From Burkholderia gladioli (lineage in GTDB: Bacteria > Pseudomonadota > Gammaproteobacteria > Burkholderiales > Burkholderiaceae), in the NCBI RefSeq assembly GCF_000959725.1, contig NZ_CP009322.1, positions 868,001-932,000 of the forward strand: a stretch of 64,000 bases of DNA, given 5' to 3'. Made by a program: the position numbers and the translations under genes. The notes below the pieces were generated by a model. That model ran no database searches. It saw only the letters and a list, made by a program, of their open reading frames with translations, and was not told the DNA's origin. The first letter of the stretch is position 1. The number at the start of each line of letters is the position of its first letter. This document shows positions 1-8,503 of this stretch, piece by piece.

Positions 1-2
1 CG

Positions 3-608
3 GGCGTGCTCGCGCTGGGCGAGGCGGCGCTCGGCACGCTGCGCAGCATCGGCTGCGAGGTCGATGCCGCGCTGCCTGCCTTCGATCCGGCGCGGATCTG
101 GCGTATCTGGCTCGCGCATCGTCACTTGCTGGCCGGCGGCGCGGCGCTGGTGCATTACCGCGATCCGGCGCGGCGCGCGCTGCTCAAGCCCGAGGCGGTC
201 TACGAGGTGGAAGGGCTGCTGGCGATGAAGGCCGAGCAGGTCTACGAGGCGAGCGCGGCGCGCACGGCCTGGCTGCAGGCCCTGATGGCGATGTTCGAGC
301 ACCATGACTTCATCGCCGCGCCCACCGCGCAGGTGTTTCCGTTCGATGTCGAGGAGCGCTGGCCGAAGGCGATCGCGGGCCGCGAGATGGACAGCTATCA
401 CCGCTGGATGGAAACCGTCACGCCCTGGACCCTGGCCGGCTGCCCGGTGGTCAACGTGCCGGCCGGTTTCAACGAGGCGGGGCTGCCTACCGGCATCCAG
501 CTGATCGGGCGCCCGCGCGACGATTTCGCCGTGTTGCAGCTCGCGCATGCTTACCAACAGGCCGGCGATTGGGTCGCCGAGCGCCTGCCGGGCATCCTGC
601 GGGCTTAG
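3..608 (+). CDS. Amidase family protein, C-terminal part (gene starts before the window)
   Basis: About 200 C-terminal residues of an amidase-signature enzyme, which hydrolyses amides with a Ser-cisSer-Lys triad. The reading frame is open to the left window edge, so the triad-bearing N-terminal half lies outside. The visible family signature is the C-terminal stretch NVPAGFNEAGLPTGIQLIG (about residues 148-166 of the visible part), shared by GatA-like and catabolic amidases, followed by the usual AYQQA helix. Substrate cannot be told: members act on aspartyl/glutamyl-tRNA, aryl amides, urea derivatives or allophanate. The isolated setting, with no gatB or gatC beside it, argues for a catabolic amidase. 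The gene ends at a TAG stop. Confidence 0.85.
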   Translation, partial: GVLALGEAALGTLRSIGCEVDAALPAFDPARIWRIWLAHRHLLAGGAALVHYRDPARRALLKPEAVYEVEGLLAMKAEQVYEASAARTAWLQALMAMFEHHDFIAAPTAQVFPFDVEERWPKAIAGREMDSYHRWMETVTPWTLAGCPVVNVPAGFNEAGLPTGIQLIGRPRDDFAVLQLAHAYQQAGDWVAERLPGILRA

Positions 609-794
609 GGCGGCAGGGCGGAGCGGAACGATTCCTGGGCGCGGCGCTTGCTGTCGGGCGCCGCGTTTCCGTCGCCGCCGCGTGGGCTCCGCCAGGCGCG
701 AAGCCGCGCCGCGCACCGGCGCCCGGATTGCTCATACGTTTCCAGTTGTATCGATCGTTGCATCCCGCGTGGCGCTGCGCGGACAATTTTGTCC

Positions 795-1556
795 ATGAAA
801 GCGCTGACGACATCCCACAAGGTAAGAGCGATCGCGAAGAGGCATGCCCGGGCGGCCTTCATGGCCGCGGCGGGCTTCGTCGCGAGCGCCGGCGCGCATG
901 CGCAGCAGGGCCACGCGCATGCCGCGGCGCGCCCGGCCGCCGCGCAATATGTCGCGCAATACGCCGCGATTGACGGCCGTGGCAACGACTCGGCCAGTCC
1001 CGATGGCGCCACGCGCCGCGCTTCAGCCTCTCCCGTTTCCCCTTCTTCCGCCGCCTCCGCTTCGCCGGACTGGACCGCCTATGTCGACGCGAATCGCCGC
1101 GTGCTGGCGGGGCAGGCCGACCTGGCCGTCGCGATGGGCCTGTCAGGCGCGGCGGGCCAGGCCGCCAGCGCGGCCGGCACGCTCGGCGACGACAGCGACG
1201 CCTCGCGCGTCTCGAGCAGCACGCTCGCCGAGATCGGCGGCGCGCAGCAATCGATCGCGCTGGCGCTGTCTCAGGCCTTTGCGTCGGCATCGTCGGCCTC
1301 GGCCCTGCCGGTCGATCGCGACAGTTTCAGCAGCGGGCTCGCCTCGCTCGGCGAGGGCCTGCAGCGTTTCGAGGGCCTGCCCAGCGGCGCGCAGGCGGCC
1401 GCGCCCGATGCGGCCTCGTCACGCTTCGCCGAGCACGCGCCCGACCAGATCGACGCGGCCGCGGCCACGCTGAACGACGCGGTGCGCTACGCCTCGGTGC
1501 ATGGCATCGAGGTGCCGCCGGTCGCCACGCTGGCGCTGCGCCGCATCGCGCATTGA
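795..1556 (+). CDS. Secreted hypothetical protein, Ala/Ser-rich
   Basis: 253 residues. The start at 795 was chosen because it gives a basic N-terminus followed by a hydrophobic stretch ending in SAGAHA, a good Sec signal peptide with an AxA cleavage site near residue 36. An upstream in-frame start at 648 would bury this signal. The mature part is rich in Ala, Ser and Asp with several helical segments, and no catalytic motif or known domain is evident. Probably a periplasmic or exported protein of unknown function. Codon use matches the surrounding genes. Confidence 0.6.
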   Translation: MKALTTSHKVRAIAKRHARAAFMAAAGFVASAGAHAQQGHAHAAARPAAAQYVAQYAAIDGRGNDSASPDGATRRASASPVSPSSAASASPDWTAYVDANRRVLAGQADLAVAMGLSGAAGQAASAAGTLGDDSDASRVSSSTLAEIGGAQQSIALALSQAFASASSASALPVDRDSFSSGLASLGEGLQRFEGLPSGAQAAAPDAASSRFAEHAPDQIDAAAATLNDAVRYASVHGIEVPPVATLALRRIAH

Positions 1557-1685
1557 CGGGCGCAACGCGGCGCCGTCGTCTCGCCGAAGCCTGCCGTCTC
1601 GCGCCTACCGGCGGCGATCGCATGGCAGTGCTAAGGTAGCGCGCATTCGCCGCCGCGCGCGTTCCCTTCCACCGGACCTCCTGGC

Positions 1686-2555
1686 ATGCACGACGATCTC
1701 GATCTTCCCGCCTATCTCGAACGCATCGGCTACCGGGGCGAAGTCGCGCCGACGCTCGATGCGCTGCGCCGGCTGCATCGTCTCCATCCTGCCGCGATCG
1801 CCTTCGAGAATCTCGATTCCCTGACCGGCGCGCCGGTGCGGCTCGACCTGCCGTCGCTGGGTGCCAAGCTGGTGGCGCGGCGTCGCGGCGGTTACTGCTT
1901 CGAGCAGAACCGGCTGTTCCAGGCGGTGCTGGAGCGCTTCGGCTTTCGCGTCACGCCGCTGATCGCGCGCGTGCGCTGGCAGCGTCCCCCCGAGCTGGTG
2001 GCCGCGCAGACCCACATGCTGCTGCGCGTCGAGCTGGACGGCGCGACCTGGAACCTCGACGTCGGTTTCGGCGCGGTCACGCAGACGGCGCCGCTCGCGG
2101 CCACGCCCGGTGTCGCGCAGCGCACGCCGCATGGCGAGTACCGGCTGGTCGAGGCGCCCGGCGCCGACGCGTTCGACCTGGAATTCCGTGCCGCGAAGGG
2201 CTGGCAGCCGGTCTATCGTTTCGTGGCGCGAGGCGTCGAGCAGATCGATTACGAGGTGGCGAACTGGTACACCTCGACGCATCCCGATTCGAAGTTCGTG
2301 AACGACCTGATCGTCAGCCGCGTGCTGCCGGAGGGCCGTGCCGCGCTGCTCAACGACACCCTGACGCTGCGCGATGCGAGCGGGGCGGCGACCCGTCATG
2401 AGCGTCTCGCCGACGCGGCTGCCTGGGCCGCCTGCCTGGACCAGCGCTTCGACCTCGACCTGGATGGCTTCGATATCGAGCAGTTGTTCGCGCGCGTGCA
2501 GGCGCGCAGCGCGGCGCTCGACGCGCTGGCCCAGGCGCAGTCGCAATCGCGCTGA
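1686..2555 (+). CDS. nat: Arylamine N-acetyltransferase
   Basis: 289 residues, the usual NAT length. The enzyme transfers acetyl from acetyl-CoA to arylamines, arylhydrazines or N-hydroxyarylamines through a cysteine thioester. All three catalytic residues are visible: Cys71 in RRGGYCFEQN, His110 in AAQTHMLLRV and Asp125 in WNLDVGFG. The N-terminal helical bundle (YLERIGY, HPAAIAFENLD) is typical. The gene stands alone between a secreted hypothetical and a convergent LysR gene, so the setting does not point to a pathway; xenobiotic detoxification is the usual role. The nat symbol (nhoA in enterics) is assigned by family only. Confidence 0.93.
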   Translation: MHDDLDLPAYLERIGYRGEVAPTLDALRRLHRLHPAAIAFENLDSLTGAPVRLDLPSLGAKLVARRRGGYCFEQNRLFQAVLERFGFRVTPLIARVRWQRPPELVAAQTHMLLRVELDGATWNLDVGFGAVTQTAPLAATPGVAQRTPHGEYRLVEAPGADAFDLEFRAAKGWQPVYRFVARGVEQIDYEVANWYTSTHPDSKFVNDLIVSRVLPEGRAALLNDTLTLRDASGAATRHERLADAAAWAACLDQRFDLDLDGFDIEQLFARVQARSAALDALAQAQSQSR

Positions 2556-2645
2556 GGTGCGGCGCGGGAGTATCGAAGCGAAAACGCGGATAGGGCGAGG
2601 CTCGCGCGCGCTGCCTGCCGCGCGACCGGCGTCGCCATCCAGGGC

Positions 2646-3620
2646 TCAATCGGCCTGGGCCCCGCTCCCGCAATCGCCCGTTGCGGCCTCGCGCATCAGC
2701 CAGTCGCGGAACGCCACCAGCCTGGGCAGTGTCGCCGCCTCGGCGCGATAGACCACGTAATAGGCCAGCGCCGAGGGATAGGCGATCTCGGGGAACAGCG
2801 GCACCAGCCGGCCCGCGGCCACGTCGTCGCAGGCCATCACGCTGCGCGCCAGCGCGATGCCGTGGCCGTCGATCGCCGCCTGCAGCACGGCCGCCGAATT
2901 GTTGACCTGCATGCCGCGCCGCGCTTCCACCCCGGCCGCGCCCGCGTGGGCGAGCCAGGCTTCCCAGGATGCGAAGCCCGCATCCGTCTCCACCGACCGA
3001 TCGTGTATCAGCGGCTTGCCGGCCAGCTCGCGCGGCGAGCCCAGTGCGCCGTGCCTGGCCAGCCAGGCCGGCGAGCAGACCGGGAAGATGCGTTCCTCCA
3101 TCAGCTTCTCGGCGGCGAGGCCGGGCCAACTGCCGCGGCCGTAGCGCACGCCGATGTCGATGCCTTGCGCGACGAAATCCACCGGCTTCAGGTTGGTGTC
3201 GAGCCGCACGTCGGTTTCCGGGCATTGCGCGTGGAAGCGCTCGATGCGCGGCAGCAGCCATTTCGCGGCGAACGCGGGGCTGACCGCGACGGTCAGCACG
3301 CCCGAGCGCGTGCCTTCCTGCAGGCGCGCCAGGCCGATCGACAGGCGGTCGAAGCCGGCGCGGATATCGGGCAGCGCGCGCTCGGCCGTCTCGGTCGGCA
3401 CCAGCCGCGCGCGGCCGCTGGTGCCGCGCACGAACAAGGGCGCGCCCAGCCACTCCTCCAGCGAGCGCACCAACTGGCCGACCGCGGCCGGCGTCACGTT
3501 CAGTTCGGCCGCGGCGGCCGAGAAGCCCTGGTGGCGAGCGCTGGCCTCGAAGGCGCGCAGGGCGTTGAGGAAGACGGGTGTTTTCACGGTGGCGGGGGAG
3601 GAAGGGAGCGTGTCGAGCAT
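2646..3620 (-). CDS. LysR-family transcriptional regulator (GcvA-like)
   Basis: 324 residues from the ATG at 3620; a longer GTG start at 3677 adds 19 residues with no family match. The N-terminal winged HTH (FLNALRAFEASARHQGFSAA to LFVRG, about residues 16-69) resembles the GcvA/AmpR branch. The C-terminal effector domain follows. It is divergent from the SDR gene at 3792, sharing a roughly 170-bp control region with an 8-bp inverted repeat, so it most likely regulates that gene and itself. The ligand is unknown. Confidence 0.9.
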   Translation of the reverse strand: MLDTLPSSPATVKTPVFLNALRAFEASARHQGFSAAAAELNVTPAAVGQLVRSLEEWLGAPLFVRGTSGRARLVPTETAERALPDIRAGFDRLSIGLARLQEGTRSGVLTVAVSPAFAAKWLLPRIERFHAQCPETDVRLDTNLKPVDFVAQGIDIGVRYGRGSWPGLAAEKLMEERIFPVCSPAWLARHGALGSPRELAGKPLIHDRSVETDAGFASWEAWLAHAGAAGVEARRGMQVNNSAAVLQAAIDGHGIALARSVMACDDVAAGRLVPLFPEIAYPSALAYYVVYRAEAATLPRLVAFRDWLMREAATGDCGSGAQAD

Positions 3621-3625
3621 ACGCC

Positions 3626-3698
3626 AAGTGCCGGAAAATGCCGTTACAGACAAAGATTTTCTTTCAGAACGACACACAATATCTGATTTGCGGCACTT
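3626..3698. promoter_or_regulatory. Candidate LysR operator: inverted repeat in divergent promoter
   Basis: AAGTGCCG at 3626-3633 and its exact reverse complement CGGCACTT at 3691-3698 flank an AT-richer core between the LysR gene and the divergent SDR gene. A dyad here is what a LysR-controlled divergent promoter would carry, but the arms are about 57 bp apart, wider than a classical T-N11-A box, so this may be coincidence or two half-sites. Confidence 0.3.
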
Positions 3699-3791
3699 CC
3701 GCGATCGACGAAGAATGCAGTCATCCAGTCACGAACTGCCGAACCAACCAAGCAGACCGTGGCCCATTCAACGTCACGAACGGGAGTCATC

Positions 3792-4568
3792 ATGCATAGT
3801 TTTTCTTCCAAGGTTGCGATCGTCACCGGCGGCGGCTCGGGAATCGGCAAGGAAGTCGCGGCGCGGCTCGTCAAGGCGGGCGCCAGCGTCGTGATCGGCG
3901 GGCGCGACGCGGCCAAGCTGAAGCAGGCCGCGGCCGAGATCGACGCGAGCGGCGAGCGCGTGCGCTGGCAGGCCGGCGACATCGCCAGGCCGGCCTCGGC
4001 GGCCGCGCTGGTCGCGCTGGCCACCGAGGCCTTCGGCGGCGTCGACATCCTCGTCAACAACGCCGGCGTGTTCCGCCCCAAGTCCTTCCTCGAGGTGGAC
4101 GAGGCCGAGTACGACGGCTTCCTCGACATCATCCTGAAGGGCAAGTTCTTCATGGCGCAGGCCGCGGCCAAGGCGATGCAACTGCGCGGCGGCGGCGCGA
4201 TCGTGCAGACCGGCTCGCTGTGGGCGCTGCAGGCGATCGGCGCGACGCCGTCGGCCGCCTATTCGGCCGCCAATGCCGGCGTGCATGCGCTGACGCGCAA
4301 CCTGGCGATCGAGCTGGCCGCCTCGAACATCCGCATCAACACGGTCGCGCCGGCCGTGGTCGAGACGCCGGTCTACAACACCTTCATGTCCGACGACCAG
4401 GTCAAGGAAACGCTGCCCGCCTTCAACGCCTTCCATCCGCTCGGGCGCAACGGTCAGCCGGCCGATATCGCCGAGGCGATCCTGTTCCTCGCCTCGAACA
4501 ACGCCTCGTGGATCACCGGTACCGTGCTGCCGGTGGACGGCGGCGTGATGGCCGGCCGCCAGGGCTGA
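3792..4568 (+). CDS. SDR-family oxidoreductase with altered catalytic motif
   Basis: 258 residues from the ATG at 3792, preceded by a GGGAG ribosome-binding site. It is a classical-length short-chain dehydrogenase/reductase: cofactor loop TGGGSGIG (residues 12-19), NNAG (89-92), Tyr157, and the C-terminal ITGTVLPVDGG. Odd point: the YxxxK motif reads YSAAN, so the catalytic lysine is Asn161 (codon AAT). The Tyr remains. This may reduce activity or reflect a subfamily variation. Substrate unknown; the GGRD segment after strand 2 suggests NADP(H) preference. Probably controlled by the divergent LysR gene. Confidence 0.9.
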   Translation: MHSFSSKVAIVTGGGSGIGKEVAARLVKAGASVVIGGRDAAKLKQAAAEIDASGERVRWQAGDIARPASAAALVALATEAFGGVDILVNNAGVFRPKSFLEVDEAEYDGFLDIILKGKFFMAQAAAKAMQLRGGGAIVQTGSLWALQAIGATPSAAYSAANAGVHALTRNLAIELAASNIRINTVAPAVVETPVYNTFMSDDQVKETLPAFNAFHPLGRNGQPADIAEAILFLASNNASWITGTVLPVDGGVMAGRQG

Positions 4569-4646
4569 AACCCCTCGTCGACCCGAATCGGTTCCGCATG
4601 GTGCTGACGATGCGGCGCTGAGGCGCTCGCCGCCGCGCCGCCCGCT

Positions 4647-5129
4647 TCAGACCTGCATCGACGGCACGTCCTTCACGCAGCGCAGCGCGAACATCGAGCG
4701 GCTATGGCGGATGCTGGAGATCTTGTAGAGCTTCTCGCGCAGGAAGCGCTCGTAGCCGGCCGTGCCGTCCACCGCCACCTTGATCCAGTAATCGTATTCG
4801 CCCGACACCAGGTAGGCCTCCAGCACCTCGGGCAGCGCGGCCAGCTCGGCGCCGAAGCGTGCCAGCGCATCGTCCTCGTGGCGGTCGAGGGTGACCTCGA
4901 GGATCACGATGTCGGCGTAACCGAGCAGGCGCGGATTCACCAGCGCGACGTAGCCGTCGATATAACCGTCGGTCTCGAGCTGGCGCGTGCGGTTCCAGCA
5001 GGCCGTGGTCGACATGCCGACCTGTTCGGCCAGTTCGGCGTTGGACAGGCGCGCATTGGACTGCAGCGCGCGCAGGATCTTGCGGTCCTGGTTGTCGAGC
5101 AATTTGGGCGAGCGTTCGCGGGTGGCCAT
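4647..5129 (-). CDS. Lrp/AsnC-family transcriptional regulator
   Basis: 160 residues. The N-terminal HTH (LLDNQDRKILRALQSNARLS through CWNRTRQLETDGYI, about residues 10-56) and C-terminal RAM ligand-sensing domain (about 70-150) are both complete. It is transcribed away from a LysE/RhtB exporter at 5424, the usual arrangement in which an amino-acid-responsive Lrp-type protein activates export of the amino acid it senses. The shared control region is 5130-5423. Effector amino acid not predictable from sequence. Confidence 0.93.
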   Translation of the reverse strand: MATRERSPKLLDNQDRKILRALQSNARLSNAELAEQVGMSTTACWNRTRQLETDGYIDGYVALVNPRLLGYADIVILEVTLDRHEDDALARFGAELAALPEVLEAYLVSGEYDYWIKVAVDGTAGYERFLREKLYKISSIRHSRSMFALRCVKDVPSMQV

Positions 5130-5423
5130 GAGGTTCTGGAATTTTGTTCGCGGAATGGCGATTCTATCTGAAGAAGCTTCCGGTTCCTGGCGGAAATCAC
5201 GGGATAAGCGGAAGCCTTTTCAGCGCCTCGCCGCGTATATTTTCCGTATGCCTTGTTGCCCGGCATGACCGATTCGGCCACCCCCCGTTTCGATCAGCTA
5301 GCGCGATCACGAGTCGCGAGGCCGGGCAGGACGGGCATCCGTCACCCTCGTTACCGTCCGAAACCGGCGGCGCTGCCGCCGCCGGGTCGCATCACGGAAT
5401 TACCCGAATTCGCCCGCTCCGAC

Positions 5424-6074
5424 ATGTCGTTCCAGCTCTACCTGTCCTTCCTCGCCGCCGCGCTCGTGCTCGTTTATGCCCCCGGTCCCGTCAACCTGCT
5501 CACCATGAGCCATGCGCTGCGCGCCGGCTGGCGGCGCGCGCTGCCCTGCGTCTGGGGCGGCACCGTGGCGGTGCTGCTGCAACTGGTGCTGACGGCGTTG
5601 TGCCTCAATTCGCTGCTGCACGTCGACGAACGCGCGCTGGGCGTGCTGCGCTGGGTCGGCGCGGCCTACCTGGTCTGGCTCGGCTACCGGCAGTGGCGCG
5701 GCGGCGCGATCGTCGCGCCGGCCGAGGGCGAGGCGCCTGGCACGGGCGAGGCCGAAGCCGAGACGGCTTCCTCGCGGCGCGGCCTGTTCTGGCGCGGCCT
5801 CGCCACCTCGGGCTTCAATCCGAAGACGCTGCTGTTCTTCCCGTCCTTCTTCCCGCAGTTCATCAGCAGCGAGGCGAGCTGGAGCGTGAATCAGCAGTAC
5901 CTGGTGCTGGCCGCCACGTTCGCGCTGCTGTTCGCGCTCGGGGTGGCCTCGATGGCGCTGTTCTCGCAGCGCCTGAGCCGCCTGCTGCAACGCCCGACGC
6001 GCGTGCGCGCGCTCAATCGCCTGATGGGCGGCCTGCTGGCGGGGATGGGGGCGATGATGGCCGGCTGGGGTTGA
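5424..6074 (+). CDS. LysE/RhtB-family amino-acid exporter
   Basis: 216 residues from the ATG at 5424 (MSFQLYLSFLAAALVLVYAP); earlier in-frame starts add a non-hydrophobic tail not seen in the family. It is an inner-membrane protein with about six TM helices. The family signature is APGPVNLLTMSHALRAGWR near the N-terminus, and the central FNPKTLLFFPSFFPQF motif is also typical. Role: proton-driven efflux of amino acids or analogues. It is divergent from the Lrp/AsnC gene, its likely regulator. A strong hairpin follows at 6135. Confidence 0.92.
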   Translation: MSFQLYLSFLAAALVLVYAPGPVNLLTMSHALRAGWRRALPCVWGGTVAVLLQLVLTALCLNSLLHVDERALGVLRWVGAAYLVWLGYRQWRGGAIVAPAEGEAPGTGEAEAETASSRRGLFWRGLATSGFNPKTLLFFPSFFPQFISSEASWSVNQQYLVLAATFALLFALGVASMALFSQRLSRLLQRPTRVRALNRLMGGLLAGMGAMMAGWG

Positions 6075-6134
6075 ACCTCGGCCGAAGCGAGCGGGACGCG
6101 CCGGATTCGAGCGCGGTCCCGCGCCGGAAAGCAG

Positions 6135-6168
6135 AACGCGCCGCGATATTCGCGGCGCGTTGCGTTTT
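6135..6168 (+). terminator. Rho-independent terminator after the LysE-type gene
   Basis: Perfect 11-bp stem: AACGCGCCGCG (6135-6145), loop ATATT, CGCGGCGCGTT (6151-6161), followed by GCGTTTT. It lies 60 bp after the exporter stop and before the convergent tautomerase gene, so it may act in both directions. Confidence 0.75.
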
Positions 6169-6206
6169 GGCGGGGCCGAGCGGGTTCGGGCGCGGCGGCG
6201 CAGCGC

Positions 6207-6401
6207 TCAGCCGGCGTCCGCGTCGGACCACAGCTTGCCGCCGGTGGCCCAGTTCTCCTTCTTCACCTCGTGCAGGATGATGTCGACCGCCGAGGGCGGG
6301 CAGTCGAGCGTCTCGCAGGTCACGCGCGTGATGGCCTCGATGAAGCGGCGTTTCTGCTCGGCGCTGCGGCCTTCGAACAGATCGACGTGAAAGGTGGGCA
6401 T
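6207..6401 (-). CDS. 4-oxalocrotonate tautomerase family protein
   Basis: 64 residues, the normal size for this family. The start at 6401 puts Pro immediately after Met (MPTFHVDLFEGRSAEQK); the N-terminal proline is the catalytic base after Met removal. A GGAGAC ribosome-binding site precedes it. The EGRSAEQKRRFIEAIT helix is conserved and the CPPSAVDIILHEV strand follows. Likely catalyses a keto-enol tautomerisation. It is the last gene of a minus-strand run with the aldolase-like gene 65 bp upstream. Confidence 0.9.
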   Translation of the reverse strand: MPTFHVDLFEGRSAEQKRRFIEAITRVTCETLDCPPSAVDIILHEVKKENWATGGKLWSDADAG

Positions 6402-6466
6402 GGCAGGTCTCCAGGTCAGGGGTGCGGGCAAACAGGGCGATTCAGGACGATTCAGGGCGGGACGAG

Positions 6467-7261
6467 TCAATCGCGATACGACGCCTCGCCGGGACGCGCA
6501 TGACGTTCGTGGCGATCGAGACGGCGCAGCATGGCCGGCCATTCCAGCTCGCCCTCGAGCGCGCCGCCGTCGCGCAGTTGTTCGGCCGCGCGCGCGATCA
6601 CCTCGGGCGCGGGCAGCACCGGCGCGAGGCCGCCGGCCTGGGCGGCCAGCTGGATCTCGCAGGCCTTCAGCAGCGTGGCGGTGCGCACCCAGGCTTCGGC
6701 CACGGTGCGGCCGACCGTCAGCGTGCCGTGATTGCGCAGCAGCATAGCCGACTTGTCGCCGAGCCGCTCGACCAGGCGCGCGCCTTCGGCCGGCGTGAAG
6801 GCCAGCGCCTCGTAGTCGTGGCAGGCCAGGTCGTCGTGAAAGCGCAGCGCGTGCTGCGAGGCCGGCAGCAAGCCCTGCGGCTGCATCGAGACGGCGATGC
6901 CGGCCTTGGCATGCAGGTGGATCACGCAGACCGCATCGGCGCGCGCCGCGTGCACGGCCGCATGCAGCGCGAAGCCGGTGGCGTTGACCTGGTGCGGGCC
7001 ATCGCCGATGCGCCTGCCGGCCAGGTCGATCTTGACCAGGCTCGAGGCACGCACCTCCTCGAAGGCGAGCCCGAAGGGATTGATCAGGAAATGTCCGGGC
7101 TCGCCGGGCACGGCCACCGACAGATGCGTGTAGATCAGGTCGTCGTGGCCGTCGAGCGCGACCAGGCGATAGGCGGCAGCGAGGTCGAGGCGGACGCGCT
7201 GCTCGGCCGCGGAGATCGGGCCGGCGGCGGCGCGGGTGTCAGCGTGGTGGACGAAGCTCAT
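6467..7261 (-). CDS. Class II aldolase/adducin family protein
   Basis: 264 residues from the ATG at 7261. The fold is that of L-fuculose-phosphate aldolase and adducin head domains. The metal-binding pattern is visible: the HLHAK segment gives two metal-site histidines and the RNHG motif (MLLRNHGTLTVG) gives the third. YTHLSVAVPG and FLINPFGLAFEEV are also typical. The length and lack of a sugar-phosphate setting fit the divergent subgroup of unknown substrate. Its start overlaps the 3' end of the urea transporter gene by 23 bp, implying translational coupling. Confidence 0.88.
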   Translation of the reverse strand: MSFVHHADTRAAAGPISAAEQRVRLDLAAAYRLVALDGHDDLIYTHLSVAVPGEPGHFLINPFGLAFEEVRASSLVKIDLAGRRIGDGPHQVNATGFALHAAVHAARADAVCVIHLHAKAGIAVSMQPQGLLPASQHALRFHDDLACHDYEALAFTPAEGARLVERLGDKSAMLLRNHGTLTVGRTVAEAWVRTATLLKACEIQLAAQAGGLAPVLPAPEVIARAAEQLRDGGALEGELEWPAMLRRLDRHERHARPGEASYRD

Positions 7262-8339
7262 GGTGGGTGGCGGTGGTGAGGGGCGGTGCCGGCGCGCGGG
7301 GCGCGGCTGGCGCGGCGGGTGAAGATGGCGCGACGCTCTCGCGCGACGCGATGCGCAGGAGATTGGCGGCGATCGCGAACGGCGCGCTGAACGGCGGCAG
7401 CCCGAGACGCAGCGCGAGCAGGTGCAGCAGCGATGCGCCCAGGGCGCCGGCCAGCGCGATACGTGGCCCTCGGGCGGCCAGCGCGATGGCCGCCAGCGCG
7501 CCGTTGTAGCCGAGCAAGCCGGCCGCGCAGGCGCCGGCCGAGCGCGTGTCCGTGCCGCCGGCCGCGAGCAGCAGGACCGAGCCGAGCAGGGCGCCGAGCA
7601 GGCCGAGCCCGGCCGCGCGCGGCGAGGCCAGCGCGAGGCCGGCCAGCAGGAACAGGCCCGGCAGCGTGCCCGAGGCGAACGCGGCCTGGGCGAACGCGGC
7701 GAGCGCGGCGCCCGACAGGACCGCCGGCGCGCCCGGCCACGCGCCGGCATGACTGACGGCGAGCGGCATGAACCACGGCAGCCAGCATGCCGTCGCGATG
7801 ACGGCCGGCAGGGAATAGGCGCCGCCGCCGCGGCGCGCGAGGCCATGCGCGATGGGGCGGTACAGCGCGCCGGCCAGCATCGCCGCGATCAAGGCGATCG
7901 CGAAGGCCTGCGAGCGATCGGGAATCAGCGCGACGGCCGCCAGCGCCGCGAGCGCGCCGCTGTAGCCGTGCAGGCCGAGCGCCATGTCGGCGAGATCGGT
8001 TTGCCGCGCGCTGCCGCCGGAACCATCGGCGGCGCGTGGGGCGGCATGCGTCGACTGCGTCGCCGTCGGCACCGCATCGGTCATCCCGACCTGCCGCGAG
8101 CCGCTCCCGAGCACGCTCGATCCCACCTTGGCGCCGCCCGTCAACAGCGCCGCGATATTCGCGGCGGCCGTGCCGGCCAGCGCCGCGCAGCCGAGCGCGG
8201 GATCGGCCAGCAGCAGCCCGGCCAGCACGCCGGCGCCGGTGCCCGCATGCGGCTGCAGCAGCACCTGGCCGAGGCCGCGCAGCAGCGTACGCAGTTCGAT
8301 CGGCAGCGCGAGCGGAACGAGGTGGGAGCGGGCGGGCAT
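7239..8339 (-). CDS. Urea transporter family protein
   Basis: 366 residues from the ATG at 8339; a longer frame upstream adds Arg-rich sequence. It is a hydrophobic inner-membrane protein with the internal duplication of the UT family: LRGLGQVLLQ near the N-terminus, then GLHGYSGALAALA in the first half and GLLGYNGALAAIA in the second, the paired motifs forming the channel filter. A hydrophilic insert (GSGSRQ to ARQTD) lies in the first half. It is the first gene of an operon with an aldolase-like and a tautomerase gene; no urease genes are in view, so the real substrate may be urea or another small amide. Confidence 0.85.
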   Translation of the reverse strand: MPARSHLVPLALPIELRTLLRGLGQVLLQPHAGTGAGVLAGLLLADPALGCAALAGTAAANIAALLTGGAKVGSSVLGSGSRQVGMTDAVPTATQSTHAAPRAADGSGGSARQTDLADMALGLHGYSGALAALAAVALIPDRSQAFAIALIAAMLAGALYRPIAHGLARRGGGAYSLPAVIATACWLPWFMPLAVSHAGAWPGAPAVLSGAALAAFAQAAFASGTLPGLFLLAGLALASPRAAGLGLLGALLGSVLLLAAGGTDTRSAGACAAGLLGYNGALAAIALAARGPRIALAGALGASLLHLLALRLGLPPFSAPFAIAANLLRIASRESVAPSSPAAPAAPRAPAPPLTTATHHELRPPR

Positions 8340-8503
8340 GAGCGGGGCAGCGGGGGAGCGGGGCGCAGGCGGACGCGAAGCCGCGAGCATAGAAGATCGC
8401 CGCGCGGCGCGACATGGGCGGGCCCGGATACCGGCTATTTGCGCTACGATCGAGCGCACCGCGCGCGGCCCCGCCGCGCGGGCCGCCAAGGGAAGGCATC
8501 ACG

